DNA of 64,000 nucleotides, taken from the NCBI GenBank assembly GCA_903813345.2, contig CAIIXF020000010.1, positions 8,621,669 to 8,685,668 on the forward strand. Reading direction: 5' to 3'. Below are positions 1 to 10,405 of this stretch, one piece after another. Each line of letters opens with the position of its first letter. Position 1 is the stretch's first letter. The notes below the pieces were generated by a model. It did not search any database. It saw only the letters and a program-made list of their open reading frames with translations, and had not been told where the DNA came from. The stretch is from Owenia fusiformis. Its lineage: Eukaryota; Annelida; Polychaeta; Sabellida; Oweniidae. Position numbers and translations under genes: made by a program.

Positions 1-59
1 CTTTCTAAGTAAATGAAATGAAATACTCTTTAATTGATTGATCATTGATTAAATGTAGC

Positions 60-320
60 TTGATCATTGCTTAGATCATCACTAGATTGGCACTTCATCA
101 ATACTAGATCATTGCTAGATCATCAGTAGATTATTAATAAATCATCTAAATTATCACTAAATCAAAATAAGATCACATGATCACCACTAGATGGTCCCTA
201 TGTCCACTAGATCATTTTTTGGTCACAACTAAATCTTCACCAGATCATGACTTTTTTCACCTCTAGATCTACTCTTGTTCACCCCTAGATCATGACCAGA
301 TTTTCACTAGATCACCATAC
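60..320. repeat. Degenerate CTAGATCA-type tandem repeat
   Basis: The first 320 bases contain many imperfect copies of a short motif around CACTAGATCAT, at variable spacing of about 10 to 25 bases. No open frame or other structure is associated. This is decayed simple tandem sequence. Confidence 0.6.
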
Positions 321-331
321 ATGATAGGTTC

Positions 332-535
332 CAGGCCCGTAGCCAGGATTTGCCAAGGGGGGGGTTCATTTTTCAAAAATTTCCAGGGGGTTCACATTTG
401 ACAATTTTGGCCCAAATATGGCTAAAATCACTTGAGAAGTGCTCAAACTGGTGAAAAACTGCATGATTTTGAAAAAAAATTTGGCCAGGGGGGGGGTTCG
501 CCCGAACCCTGCGAACCCCCCTGGCTACGGGCCTG
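332..535. mobile_element. 204-bp MITE with 16-bp perfect TIRs, 5-bp TSD
   Basis: The element starts CAGGCCCGTAGCCAGG (332-347) and ends with its exact reverse complement (520-535). It is flanked by the 5-bp direct repeat GGTTC at 327-331 and 536-540. The interior is G-run and A-run rich and encodes nothing, so it is a non-autonomous DNA transposon. The CAG...CTG ends look hAT-like, but hAT usually makes 8-bp duplications, so the family is left open. Decayed relatives lie near 7519-7551 and 53275-53385. Confidence 0.85.
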
Positions 536-540
536 GGTTC

Positions 541-3500
541 TGAATATTGTATGGTTTAGTTAGTCCCTTCAGAAGCTAATTAGCTGAGACTCATAGTGTT
601 CGGTAACAAACTGAGAGCAAATCTTTGTAATGCAGTACGGTACATCTCCTCCCACTGCGTATACTGAAAGATGACGAGGAACAAAGCTCAACAGTTTTTA
701 ATAGTTCTCTACTTTACTGATGATAATGACTTTGCCTTAAGCCATATAGCTTCAAAATAAAATGTGCAAAGTGTATGGTTACAAAATACCTGTTTTGACA
801 AAGAAGTAAAGTTTGCTATTCATTTGTTTAATGTGTGTTGCATATTTAGCAGCCTTAATCTATGTTTCTTTATTCATTCTTTTCAAATTGTTAGACACAG
901 CATTGAAAACTTTAGATTAATGTACAATAATCATAAGATCTAAACAACACTGGATCAGATTTTCATGAATGCGTTGATCAGAAAATGAAAAAATGTTTCC
1001 TTAATATTCGTGGAAATGTGTGTTTTAAAAGGGGGGAAGTGTAGTTGCATGATGTAAGGCAAACCGATGGGCGTGATTTGACACCTTTCAGAGCTGACAA
1101 CGCATATGAACATTTTAAAGCCATTGTGGTCAGATAATGACAGAAATAATATAACACCTTACAAAACAATGCTTAATTGATTAAATCCTGGTTTTGTTAT
1201 AATCTTTCCCTTTTATGCAAAAGTGTAATTTTTAATCTTGTAATGGAGAATGTGTTTGGCTTAGTGCCTGAAGGTGCCTGTTTTTTAGTGATGGACATGT
1301 GGTATAAAAAGGGTATACAATATACAATATAAACACATCTTGCTTCAGGAAAACATATAAAACCGTGCACTTAGATTGATTAAGAATTATAGATTTTTTG
1401 TCAGTAGATCTATCAGTGTTTATAAGATTTGATCAGTTTAATACAGCGCCATTGGTTAAGAGGAATTATGTGTTGCCTGATATGCTTGGCTTATTACGAC
1501 TACTTGTGTGTGCAGAAGAGCGATTAACCAGATGAGCAAACATGGAACTCATAATCCCCTTTGGAGTGATATCTTCAACTGTTTAAGTCTTTACTCATTA
1601 AAAGACACACCATACTTTATTCACTTCAAGACACACCATAATGCACTTCAATTAGACACCACAGCATGATTCACCAGGAGTGAGACACTCCTGTAAGACA
1701 CACTAATAAGATACTCTGAGACACTTTCTAAAATATACTTGAATATGATTCTCCAAAACGAGACAATGAATACTCGAATGAACCTCTTACATGTCAGTTT
1801 TTAGTCAAAAGTGGGTGTTGCACTTCTATATTCTACATTAGATCCACGCAAAAAAACAGATTTTTGGCTCAAAACATTTTTCTTTAACTCACAGAAACAC
1901 TTAGTTATGAAACATACTTCACATTTGTGTAAATTGAAATTAAGGGTCCATCAATGTCCATTATTATCAACTATAATACACCTAGATAATGAGGTAATGA
2001 GATGCACCATACTGATAAAATACACTAAAATGACACAACAGTCAGACACACTGAATTTGTATTAATAAGGTCCACTATTATGATTTAATTCCAACAGATC
2101 ATCAAACCATTCAGATCAAATATGTTCCTTTCTCACGCTTTGTTCATTTAACTTTATTCAAATTCCACTCATTTCATGAATACCTCTTTTATATATGCCT
2201 GACACTCACTGCGTTGGACATTCTCTCATTGTACATTTGTATGGCTTGATTTTCTAGAACGGGGGAATAATTCACCTCTTGGGAAAGGATGTAGTTTAAT
2301 ATATATATTTCTCTTTTAATTGCTTTTTTGTCCCTCAAAAGCTCTTCTATTGTTGAGTTTGGTTCAGGTGCAAGGATTCCCTACTGTTGAATTGTAATTA
2401 TTTGTGGGTGTCAGAGTTGATATATCATGGTTGTTTATCTGGGTTGTGGTGTGATATTTGAGGAACAGTTATTTTCAAAAGGTGGGAGAAATGTAACAGT
2501 TCGTGTATTGTGGTATTGTGAACAATGTCATTTGATAAGGTCAAAGTCTATTCATCCATACAAAATACAGCAGTTGCACATCAGATGTTTTGAGTTTCAT
2601 GAGTTACTGTTTATTCAGAAGTTATATTTATATCCTCTGCTATTCTAAACAATGCACACATTCACAACAATAAAACCAATATTTGATTAAACAGCCTTCT
2701 ATTAGATTATGAGTGAAATAAACATCACTGTGTAAACCATGAATATTGGATTATGGAAAAATTTATATTCAGCGTGTAATCGGTATATAGAGTGTCCGCA
2801 TATTAATGCTGCGCAATGTGACAGATTGCAAATTAAATTTCAGTCTAATCTCTCAATCCCGTATTAAATCAGTTTTATTCAGTCCTCTGAGAATTGTTAT
2901 CTTTCTTGGCCAGAATATTTCTAGCTAACATCTTTAGACAGCTCACTGTGGGGTTATCACACTGTCTATTCAGTAGGGAGTGATCTTATTGGTTAATTCA
3001 GGAGATAATATTCTACTTTCATGGCAATCCTTCAGGAACGTTAAATACACTGTATGAATTACAATGATCTGGTCATTGGCTATTTATAGATAAACCTGTT
3101 TGGACTTGTTTTGTAGTAACCTACTGCTACATTTCCCCCAGTTTAGACAACAGAGTCGTCCTCGAACAATAACTGTTTTGAAGTTATTTATTATGATACC
3201 TATGAGATATGTTCTTGGTAAAATAGAGAAAATCCCTTGTATGATAAATATCTCAAGCCCAGATCTCGTTCAATATTTCACTCTGATTGAATGTTATAGT
3301 CCTTACCACATAACTGAAAACACTTCCACATCTAAGGTAGTATCTCATAATTCTTTTATATAATAGCTTTACCTTGTAAAAAATACAAAGAATTAAATCA
3401 GAGTTTCTTAAATATCTCAAATAAAATCGATGATGAAGAGTGCAGTTATATCACTGACACAATAGGGGATCATGATGTCATTCTGTTTTCGTGGAATAAT

Positions 3501-4627
3501 CTTCAGCAGTAATTAAATTGTTATGAAAGGAAACTTTCTACTTGATAATAGTATTCTTGGGTAAAAGCATGTTACAGTAGAAAGTGATCATAGTTGATAA
3601 ATATTCAATCACACCTCAGAGACATTTACATTTATCCAGCAAAAAAGAAAAACATTTTTCATAGTACAATGTATTAAGCACTTCATTGCAATGCAATTGT
3701 GAATATGGGAAAAATAATATGACATAGTTATGGCTCCTGTATTGTAAGATCGTCTGGTTTTGACAGCAATGAGATTACCAGCAACAACAATGAAGCCAAG
3801 AGCAGCAACAATACCAACAATAACTTAAATGCAACAACATCAACAATGAATACGTCAACAACAACAGCACTAATAGTGACAACATCAAGAAATACAACAA
3901 TTATTGTGTGGGTGTAGCTGTCCATAGAAATACTCCCTCCTCCAAAGGTTTTGCAACATTTGCTCCATATTAAAACCTGTTTATGGATGGTGATTCCATA
4001 AAGAACAAACTTTTTGTAGTTGAGAACAAAATCAAATTTCGAACAGTAGCTGTCATATTAGTCTTGTGGGCTCATCATTCACCACCATGAGGCTATTTTT
4101 GGCCATCAATTAATTTTTCTATTTGGTGTGATGGGGGATATCTTGACCTAGAACTAATTCATTTTCCCACTTTGTATCCATGCCGTGTCCATCTCCCCTA
4201 GAGTATTCACATGGTGGCGAATGGTGAGCCCACATAGCCTAAGTGTGACAGCTCAATAACAAAGCTACTAGTGTGTATAATCAAGTAATATGTTTTACCT
4301 CCATCATTGCAGTAATGCACAAGAGACACACACATGTACTTTATTATACATTATACTGACTATTGGTAATGGGCAAACTGCAAGGCTTGTTTTTAATTGC
4401 TATCTGTTTCAGTAACACCACAATAGCTGATGACAGGCATTCAGAAGTAATGAGTACTGAGCCTTTTAGAAGAATAATTGTTCCTTTTGAAAAAAGATGC
4501 AAATCAATGCGGTCAAATATACATTTGTAAGAATCTAATTCAATTATTCCTAAGTATCAAGACATTGAAACTATGTCGTAATTTGTAAATAAAACTCTCA
4601 TTAAAAATGCCAAATCAAACTACGGTA
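541..4627. other. Intergenic, no gene recognised
   Basis: AT-rich sequence on both strands. Open frames are short (under 90 codons), rich in Ile/Phe/Tyr/Leu and unlike any family I know. There are clusters of an AGACACAC-type motif at about 1600-1720 and 1975-2060, and a decayed CAA/GTT trinucleotide tract at about 3777-3900. That tract creates a Leu/Val-rich frame on the minus strand which should not be read as a protein. Confidence 0.6.
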
Positions 4628-4868
4628 CAGTGAAACCTGAACACTGAACACCTCTCTTATTTGGACACCTCTTAATGTGAACACTCTTGGTCCTAAATTT
4701 GTTATCTTGCATCATCTCACATGTTAATAACACCTTGAAATGTGAACAACTGCCAATTTGAACACTATTGCTGGTCCCATATCATATCAAGAAAAGTCAT
4801 TATGCATTTATAGAGCTTCACCATCACCAGGCTATCTTAGAGGTGTTCGAATTAGACAGGTTTTACTG
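4628..4868. mobile_element. 241-bp pogo/mariner-type MITE, copy 1
   Basis: The ends are CAGTGAAACCTG (4628-4639) and CAGGTTTTACTG (4857-4868), inverted with one mismatch. They are bounded by TA on both sides (4626-4627, 4869-4870), the signature duplication of Tc1/mariner/pogo elements. The interior has repeated GGACACC/GAACACT phrases and no coding capacity. Two further copies are at 6715-6892 and 33546-33733. Confidence 0.7.
4782..4840. repeat. 59-bp direct repeat, unit A
   Basis: A stretch beginning TCATATCAAGAAAAGTCATT and ending GGCTATCTTAG recurs at 5160-5218 with one visible substitution. Unit A lies inside the right half of the pogo-type MITE. Unit B lies outside any intact element, which suggests a fragmentary second insertion. 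Confidence 0.75.
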
Positions 4869-5159
4869 TATTAGAAAGGGTTCTTGATACAACCCCCACC
4901 CCATCCTCAATAATGATTCTGCAAATACTTACATTTCTGAGTAAAGCTACCATTCAAAGCAGGAGGCTTGCAATGCTCAGTAATGTGTAAAATGGATGCA
5001 TCAAGGATTATCAGAGTCTTATGATAGTCAGGATTAATGTATTAACTTAGATAATAGAGCGATACTTCGACTATTCCCTGGAGTAATAAGTCCATTTCTT
5101 GTAAAAATCAAACTTGACATTCCAATCTTACTATTACAAGACTTTTTCTCGTCATCTTT

Positions 5160-5218
5160 ATCATATCAAGAAAAGTCATTATGAATTTATAGAGCTTCAC
5201 CATCACCAGGCTATCTTA
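5160..5218. repeat. 59-bp direct repeat, unit B
   Basis: Near-identical to 4782-4840, in the same orientation, 378 bases downstream. No inverted terminal repeat is seen immediately around it. Confidence 0.75.
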
Positions 5219-6712
5219 GTGGTTGCCTAGCAACACAATTGATAGGAAAATGTATTTTGTGAAATATCTTCTGGTCTTTGGTTATGAAAGGTATCGAATG
5301 AGACAGTGACTTTTAATTAGGTTTTTAGCATAATGCGCGGAAATGAATTAGGATTATTACACATAGACCTGTCAATGGTCAGTAAAGTTCTGGAGCTTGT
5401 CCTTTTAAAGACAGACACTTGGTCAATGGTCAGTGAAGTTCCATAGCTTCTCCTTTTTGACCAAACCATAGTAAGGATCGATTGGATTTTGAAAAGGTGG
5501 TTTGTTTAAATAATCATGTATTTAATATAATATGTCTTTTTTATTTGTTTGTATCTATGTACACCATTTTTAAATCGATTTATCTTTTTACCTTTTTTGA
5601 GAAGTTCATATATTTTCGACAATGATCAATGGAATCCATTCATCTGGTGGAAGCAGTTCCATCAACAGCAGATTTGGTAGAGCAAATGCTCAAAGAAAGG
5701 ATGCTCCCATGAGCCCCATGCCTACCAAATGACCAAAATGAACCAATCAATGCTGATCCAGAAACATAATATCCAGGGATTGTGAGACCCTTTGTCTCTT
5801 ATTCAGTAGAGTACCAATCCCATGTTAAAATCTTCCAACTATGAAATTGCTTTTCACACTCATTGGGTTTATCCTCTGAGAGTCCCTAGGTTGTCTTAAA
5901 ATGGAACATGTGTTATGCTCCAGTAGCTTTTTTGTCATTTTTTGACAGAGAAGCCATGTTTATCGGTATGCAATTAAAACAACAATTAAGCCCCTTACAA
6001 AAGCTTTTCAGCTGGAACCATTGTGTAACTGTTCTTTCCTTTTCTGAGGAAGTTGAAGTTTTCTATGTTCTCTCACATACAGCAAGGACGTCAATTTCAG
6101 AGATGGCATCCTTGCATACAGTAACACTGTCATTTCCAGTGTTAATCCCTGTCTCCTACCTGGATTATAAAGTATCTAGAAAATGGGACTTTTAGAAAAG
6201 TTGAACTTTTGAAAAATAGATCAAATCTTTTTAAAAGTGCCCTATTTTTCCCCATATAAGCAATTCCAAGAGAATTTACCCTTTGTATTCTCTCGACTTC
6301 ATTTCTCAAAAGAGAGTTTCGTATTTACTCTTTCAGTTTTCAATAAATCTCTGAACTGAGCGAATCAGAGATCATCATCGAAATTTGGACGACTTTCTAT
6401 ATATGGTCATTTTCTCTGATGTAATTGCATAATTATTGTGCACGTATTTAGCACTTGTTCCATCAAGCTCGCCTATTGAGAATAGGTTAGCTCGGTAGGT
6501 GTGAAATGATTTAAGACCAGAGCTGTCACAGGTATCGGTCGTTGGGGCGGGGCTGCTAAACTGTAATGTAGTCTATACTAGGCAGAGAGTACTTTATAAC
6601 TCTGTGCGCAGGGTACTCACGCGTGGTACTTGCCAATTGACATTTACAGTGTTTCAGAAACTGAATCTTGGTACATTTAGATGTGGCAATATCAATAATT
6701 AAAAATGCACTG
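5219..6712. other. Intergenic, no gene recognised
   Basis: No supportable coding sequence; the 95-codon frame at 5908-6195 has no family resemblance. Around 6445-6610 the sequence becomes less AT-rich, with a small hairpin (CTATTGAGAATAG) and a GC-box-like GGGGCGGGGC near 6544. This could be a distal regulatory patch, but nothing ties it to a transcript. Confidence 0.45.
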
Positions 6713-6714
6713 TA

Positions 6715-6892
6715 CAGTAGAACCTGTGAAAGTGGAACACCTTAGTATTAAAGCAGTGTTCCAAATGTTGAGTGGTGTTTGACTAATACAGAGGCTAATT
6801 TGACATTAAGCTATGAGAAACAGGACTTCACAGTTTTCCACTTGGGAGTGTTATCCTTATTACAGATGTGTTCATCTTTACTGGTTTTACTG
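6715..6892. mobile_element. 178-bp pogo/mariner-type MITE, copy 2
   Basis: Left end CAGTAGAACCTG and right end CTGGTTTTACTG are flanked by TA on each side (6713-6714, 6893-6894). It contains GGAACACC and a following GTTCC phrase as in copy 1. It is non-coding. Confidence 0.65.
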
Positions 6893-7379
6893 TATACAAA
6901 TGGTAATGTCACCATGCACATGGAATATTTTCAGATGTTATGTCCCATGAATCTAATATCTAATGATAAAAATCATATTACAAATACAATATCACATAAA
7001 TGTACATGTTTGTATGGAAAATGTTCATTGATTTTATTTTATGTAGATGTAGGTATTAATATTTGATGTTTTAAGGTCATTGTGTATTCAAGCTATAGTT
7101 ACAGATGATGATTTGCATCTTCTAAAAAAATGAAATAAAAACGCACAAATGCTATATGCATAGTTTAACAAATATGTTACATGCAAATGATATAGTTTAG
7201 ATAATTTGAATAAAACTTGTCAGTTAACAAAACATAGACGTTTATTAATGAGCAAATAGATGCAGATGTTCAATGTAACAATATCCTCATCTCATTCTTT
7301 TATTCAATCATTCATCAAAGTCTTTATTTTGAAACAATTATGAGCATGTAAGTCTAAAATTGATTTTCTTATTTGATGT

Positions 7380-8065
7380 TAACATTTAAACTGTAGAAAT
7401 ATGTTAAATATGTAAACATGTGGTATGGTATGTTGCATAACAATACATATGCAAACTGTATGAATATATGAAGTGAAAGAATGTCTTAGATATGCAAACT
7501 GTATGAATATATGAAGCCCATCGAACCCCCCCCCCCCTGGCTACGTGCCTGGGGGTATGACAATGGCTGGAATTTTGATGTTTGTAGAAAAAGATTTCTG
7601 AAAAAGGTGTATGTGAAACATAACACAGTGTGATTTTAACCTATTTTAATGATTTTACTTAAAGCTTATGTCTCATATTCTTCTACAGATTTTAGTAAAA
7701 AATGTATTGTTTGCATACTACTTATTTGTAATATTGACGCACCTTTGTTATAAAAGTGACTGTCAAATAAATAATAAATAAATAATAAATATGCAAATTG
7801 TATGAAAATGTGAAATGACATAATATGTTATAGGCCTATCTGCAAAGTTTGCAGATACATGTATAATATATTCTGTCATGAAACTGTATGAATATATGAA
7901 ATGAAAGAATATACATATGTATGTTAAATATGCAAATTGTATGAAAATGTGAAATGACAGAATATGTTATATCTGCAAAGTTTGCAGATATAATATATTC
8001 TGTCATGAAACTGTATGAATATATAAAATGAAAGAATGTGTTAAATATGCAAACTGCATTCCTTG
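7380..8065. repeat. Complex AT-rich repeat block with palindromes
   Basis: Repeated phrases ATGCAAACTGTATGAATAT and GTGAAATGACA-AATATGTTAT occur six or more times. Two units (about 7812-7880 and 7955-8005) each contain an inverted repeat centred on CTGCAAAGTTTGCAG. The second is a near-perfect 51-bp palindrome with arms starting TGACAGAATATG. A fragment of the CAGGCCC MITE (about 7519-7551, CCTGGCTACGTGCCTG) interrupts the block. The minus-strand 77-codon frame here is only the translation of the repeats. Confidence 0.7.
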
Positions 8066-8408
8066 TCAAACATTTTGAACTATAATGATGTTACATAATT
8101 TTTTTGTGTCATCCAGTACCTGCCACCATTCCATTCATATTTAAATGAGTTTGTCATAAAATAGTTGTTTAATCCGGTAGCTGACAGGCGTAAGTTGCAT
8201 TCGCGAATGCTAGCTAAGTTCTTTACAGTTATCAACTGTAAGTTGTTATGTCACATTTTGTAGTGACATATGTCACACTTTTAACTTGGTAATATTTTGT
8301 GTCTGTCCTGTGAAATGATATAACACATTTATAAATTATGTAATGCTGTATGTCACACTTGTAAAATGTGTAGTGATATATGTCATTCTTACCAAGTAAA
8401 AAGTGATA

Positions 8409-8741
8409 CACTTCCCTCCATAAGTTTGGCAACTTTAGCTTCCCCATTGAACTATGTGTTAAAGCCTTTTTACATTTGAATTTTTATTTACTTAACCTGC
8501 GATGAAATAACTTAAAATATTGATGGAAACGTAACATGACTTTCTTTCCAATACCTCCATATTTTCCCAATTTTTTTCCTCAATTACAATAGGTCGAAAA
8601 TTGATGATAAATTTGATGAATTTTTGAAAATCGTCATTCCCATGTAAACCAATGGGAAATGGTGGGTTCCGCACAAATCAGAAATCTTTAACACATAGTT
8701 CAATGTGGGAACTAAGGTTGCCAAACTTATGGAGGGGAGTG
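8409..8741. mobile_element. 333-bp TA-flanked MITE with ~57-bp TIRs
   Basis: The left arm runs from CACTTCCCTCCATAAGTTTG at 8409 to ATGTGTTAAAG at about 8466. The right arm is its imperfect reverse complement, from CTTTAACACATAG at about 8687 to CCTCC-type end GGAGGGGAGTG at 8741. TA flanks both ends (8407-8408, 8742-8743). No transposase is present. A shorter diverged copy sits at 42397-42556. TA duplication suggests a Tc1/mariner-like mobiliser. Confidence 0.75.
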
Positions 8742-8743
8742 TA

Positions 8744-9290
8744 TGTCACAGATATAGTGCAATTTACAAGTGGCTTATTATGATTTTCATATTATATCAT
8801 TTATACATTAATTTCTATAATATCTCAGGAAAGCCTTTTACCAGCTTTCATTTAATTTCATATTATCTATCTCTTTAAATTATGATTTGGTAAGTGAGTA
8901 TTGTTTTATGGTTGGGAAGGTAAAGTTGCAGAAGACACACAAGACTCATCATCTTTGAATAATGGAGTTTAATATTCTCAGAAACAGAAGTACACTAATT
9001 AAATCTGGACACAGCAAATGGAGTGGAAATGCAATTTACAAGTCTAATATACCATGAATTATGGTTTCCATGGCAACAATTTTGGACTTATACGCCTTGA
9101 GTGGATTTTCTCATTGAATACATGCCTATTTTATAACCAATCAAATCGAATTACTGGAAATTTCACAGATGGGAGAATTAAGATTTGGAAAAACAAATAT
9201 CTCATCTCCAGAAGTCTATTTCATAGATGAATCACTCCGTTTCTACAATTCCAGAGAAAATCCTTCATTTAGAGAAATTAAAGGCGGAGC
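8744..9290. other. Intergenic, nothing recognised
   Basis: AT-rich spacer before the promoter zone. I see no repeat, RNA gene or supportable reading frame. Confidence 0.5.
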
Positions 9291-9309
9291 CTAACTTGAC
9301 ATCCACATC

Positions 9310-9450
9310 TCAAAGCCACGTGGCTGTACAAGCTCCACTAGATCTACACTCTGATTGGCTAACTCGAAAGGTATATACCTATAACGAACGGCGTTTGCAC
9401 AATTCCGCAAATTCTGTCTGTATGTATCGGCTTGAGAAAGAATATATCTT
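9310..9450. promoter_or_regulatory. Upstream promoter-like module
   Basis: Contains a 12-bp palindrome AGCCACGTGGCT (9314-9325, E-box CACGTG core), then TGATTGGCTAAC (9352-9363, an inverted CCAAT box), then GGTATATACC (about 9370-9379, TATA-like), followed by CpG-containing sequence (AACGAACGGCG). The E-box and CCAAT components recur at 9893-9944. This order fits a promoter or proximal enhancer, about 1 kb before the groucho start codon. No transcript evidence is available from sequence alone. Confidence 0.35.
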
Positions 9451-9892
9451 CGACTATGTGAGAATTTAACAACTATTGAAAAAGCCAATATCGAAGCAAT
9501 AACTGAACATGAATGAATTCAGTTTTTGTTAGAATGCAAAGGATTTGTCCCCGAATTTCCATCGATATTTAGCTAATGGGCCTAATCATGGACCTAATGA
9601 TGACATGATGTATTGCTATGTTTGTCTCTTATTGGTGTTTGACGTAAGATGACACATTTGTAATAATCAAAAAGTCAAAAAATATGATTTTCTCAAAATG
9701 AAAGAGTACAGGTACGGGGTACACTGCATAATAAACATGCCCTGTCCGTATAAGATGGCTGTATAAGAGTTAAACACAAGTAAGTGGCTGTTCGCATTGC
9801 TCGAGACACGCTCTCTTGATTGACATTAATTTATGCTCGATGGGCGTTAGCTAGAAAGCTTAAGCGAAGAAAACAATTTATTTGCTCAATTA

Positions 9893-9995
9893 TGATTGGC
9901 TAACAGTGTGTGAAAGTGTGTATTTTTAATGAGGCCACGTGGCCTAACTGAGTGCGGTTTCTTGATTGAACCAATCAGTGGCTCGCCTTATATGG
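9893..9995 (+). promoter_or_regulatory. Putative proximal groucho promoter
   Basis: In order: inverted CCAAT box within TGATTGGCTAAC (9893-9904), 12-bp palindrome GGCCACGTGGCC (9933-9944) with a CACGTG E-box, CCAAT at 9971-9975, and CCTTATATGG (9986-9995), which is a perfect CArG box and also TATA-like. CpG dinucleotides are visibly more frequent from here to about 10450 than in flanking DNA. CACGTG can be bound by bHLH factors, including the Hes/Hey type that recruit Groucho, so feedback is conceivable but inferred. Confidence 0.45.
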
Positions 9996-10019
9996 AAAGT
10001 CTGTTTGCCTATCCATTGT

Positions 10020-10384
10020 TAGCGAAGTACCAATACCGCGTGTTAACTAGCCGTGTGTGGCATCAGAGCAGGAAGAAGAACTTTCCCAGCAACTTTTTCA
10101 ACGGATTTCACCATCAAAACTCACTTGGATATTACTATAAAGTTAATCACCGGAAAGCTGAAGGTCTCTGGATTATTGTGATATAAAAATTGTGAATGAA
10201 ATCGGAGGATTTAGCAGCGAATCGACGAAGAATGTACACCATACGTTGACAAACAAATTCAAACCAGTGAAATATTTGAACTTCGGAACAAAATCGAGCT
10301 CTTTCGAGCTTCAAACGTACACATATTTTGGATATTATACAATCTGGATAATCTGTAGCCCACGGGCCGAACAATAAGGCCAAG
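10020..10384 (+). other. Probable 5' UTR with a 61-codon upstream ORF
   Basis: Sequence between the promoter-like module and the groucho start. It is richer in CpG than its surroundings and has no splice acceptor needed to reach the ATG. An upstream frame starts at 10192 and stops at 10375-10377, eight bases before the groucho ATG, so it could attenuate translation if included in the mRNA. The transcription start is not visible directly. Confidence 0.4.
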
Positions 10385-10405
10385 ATGTACCCAAATAGGC
10401 ATCCG
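10385..10405 (+). CDS. groucho: groucho exon 1 (residues 1-7)
   Basis: Encodes MYPNRHP, the typical short first exon of Groucho/TLE proteins (fly and human also start M-Y/F-P). The ATG has A at -3. It is followed by donor GTAAGT-like GTAAG at 10406. Phase 0 exit. Confidence 0.9.

Noticed and set aside
3728-3925. Leu/Val-rich 65-codon minus-strand frame resembling a membrane segment
   Set aside because: It is the translation of a decayed CAA/GTT trinucleotide tract.
6460-6545. tRNA-like A-box phrase TTAGCTCGGTAGG
   Set aside because: No acceptor stem pairing and no clear B-box at the right distance; not a tRNA gene.
9227-9469. 80-codon + frame upstream of groucho
   Set aside because: It overlaps the promoter-like module and an opposing frame, with no family match. 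Not considered a gene.
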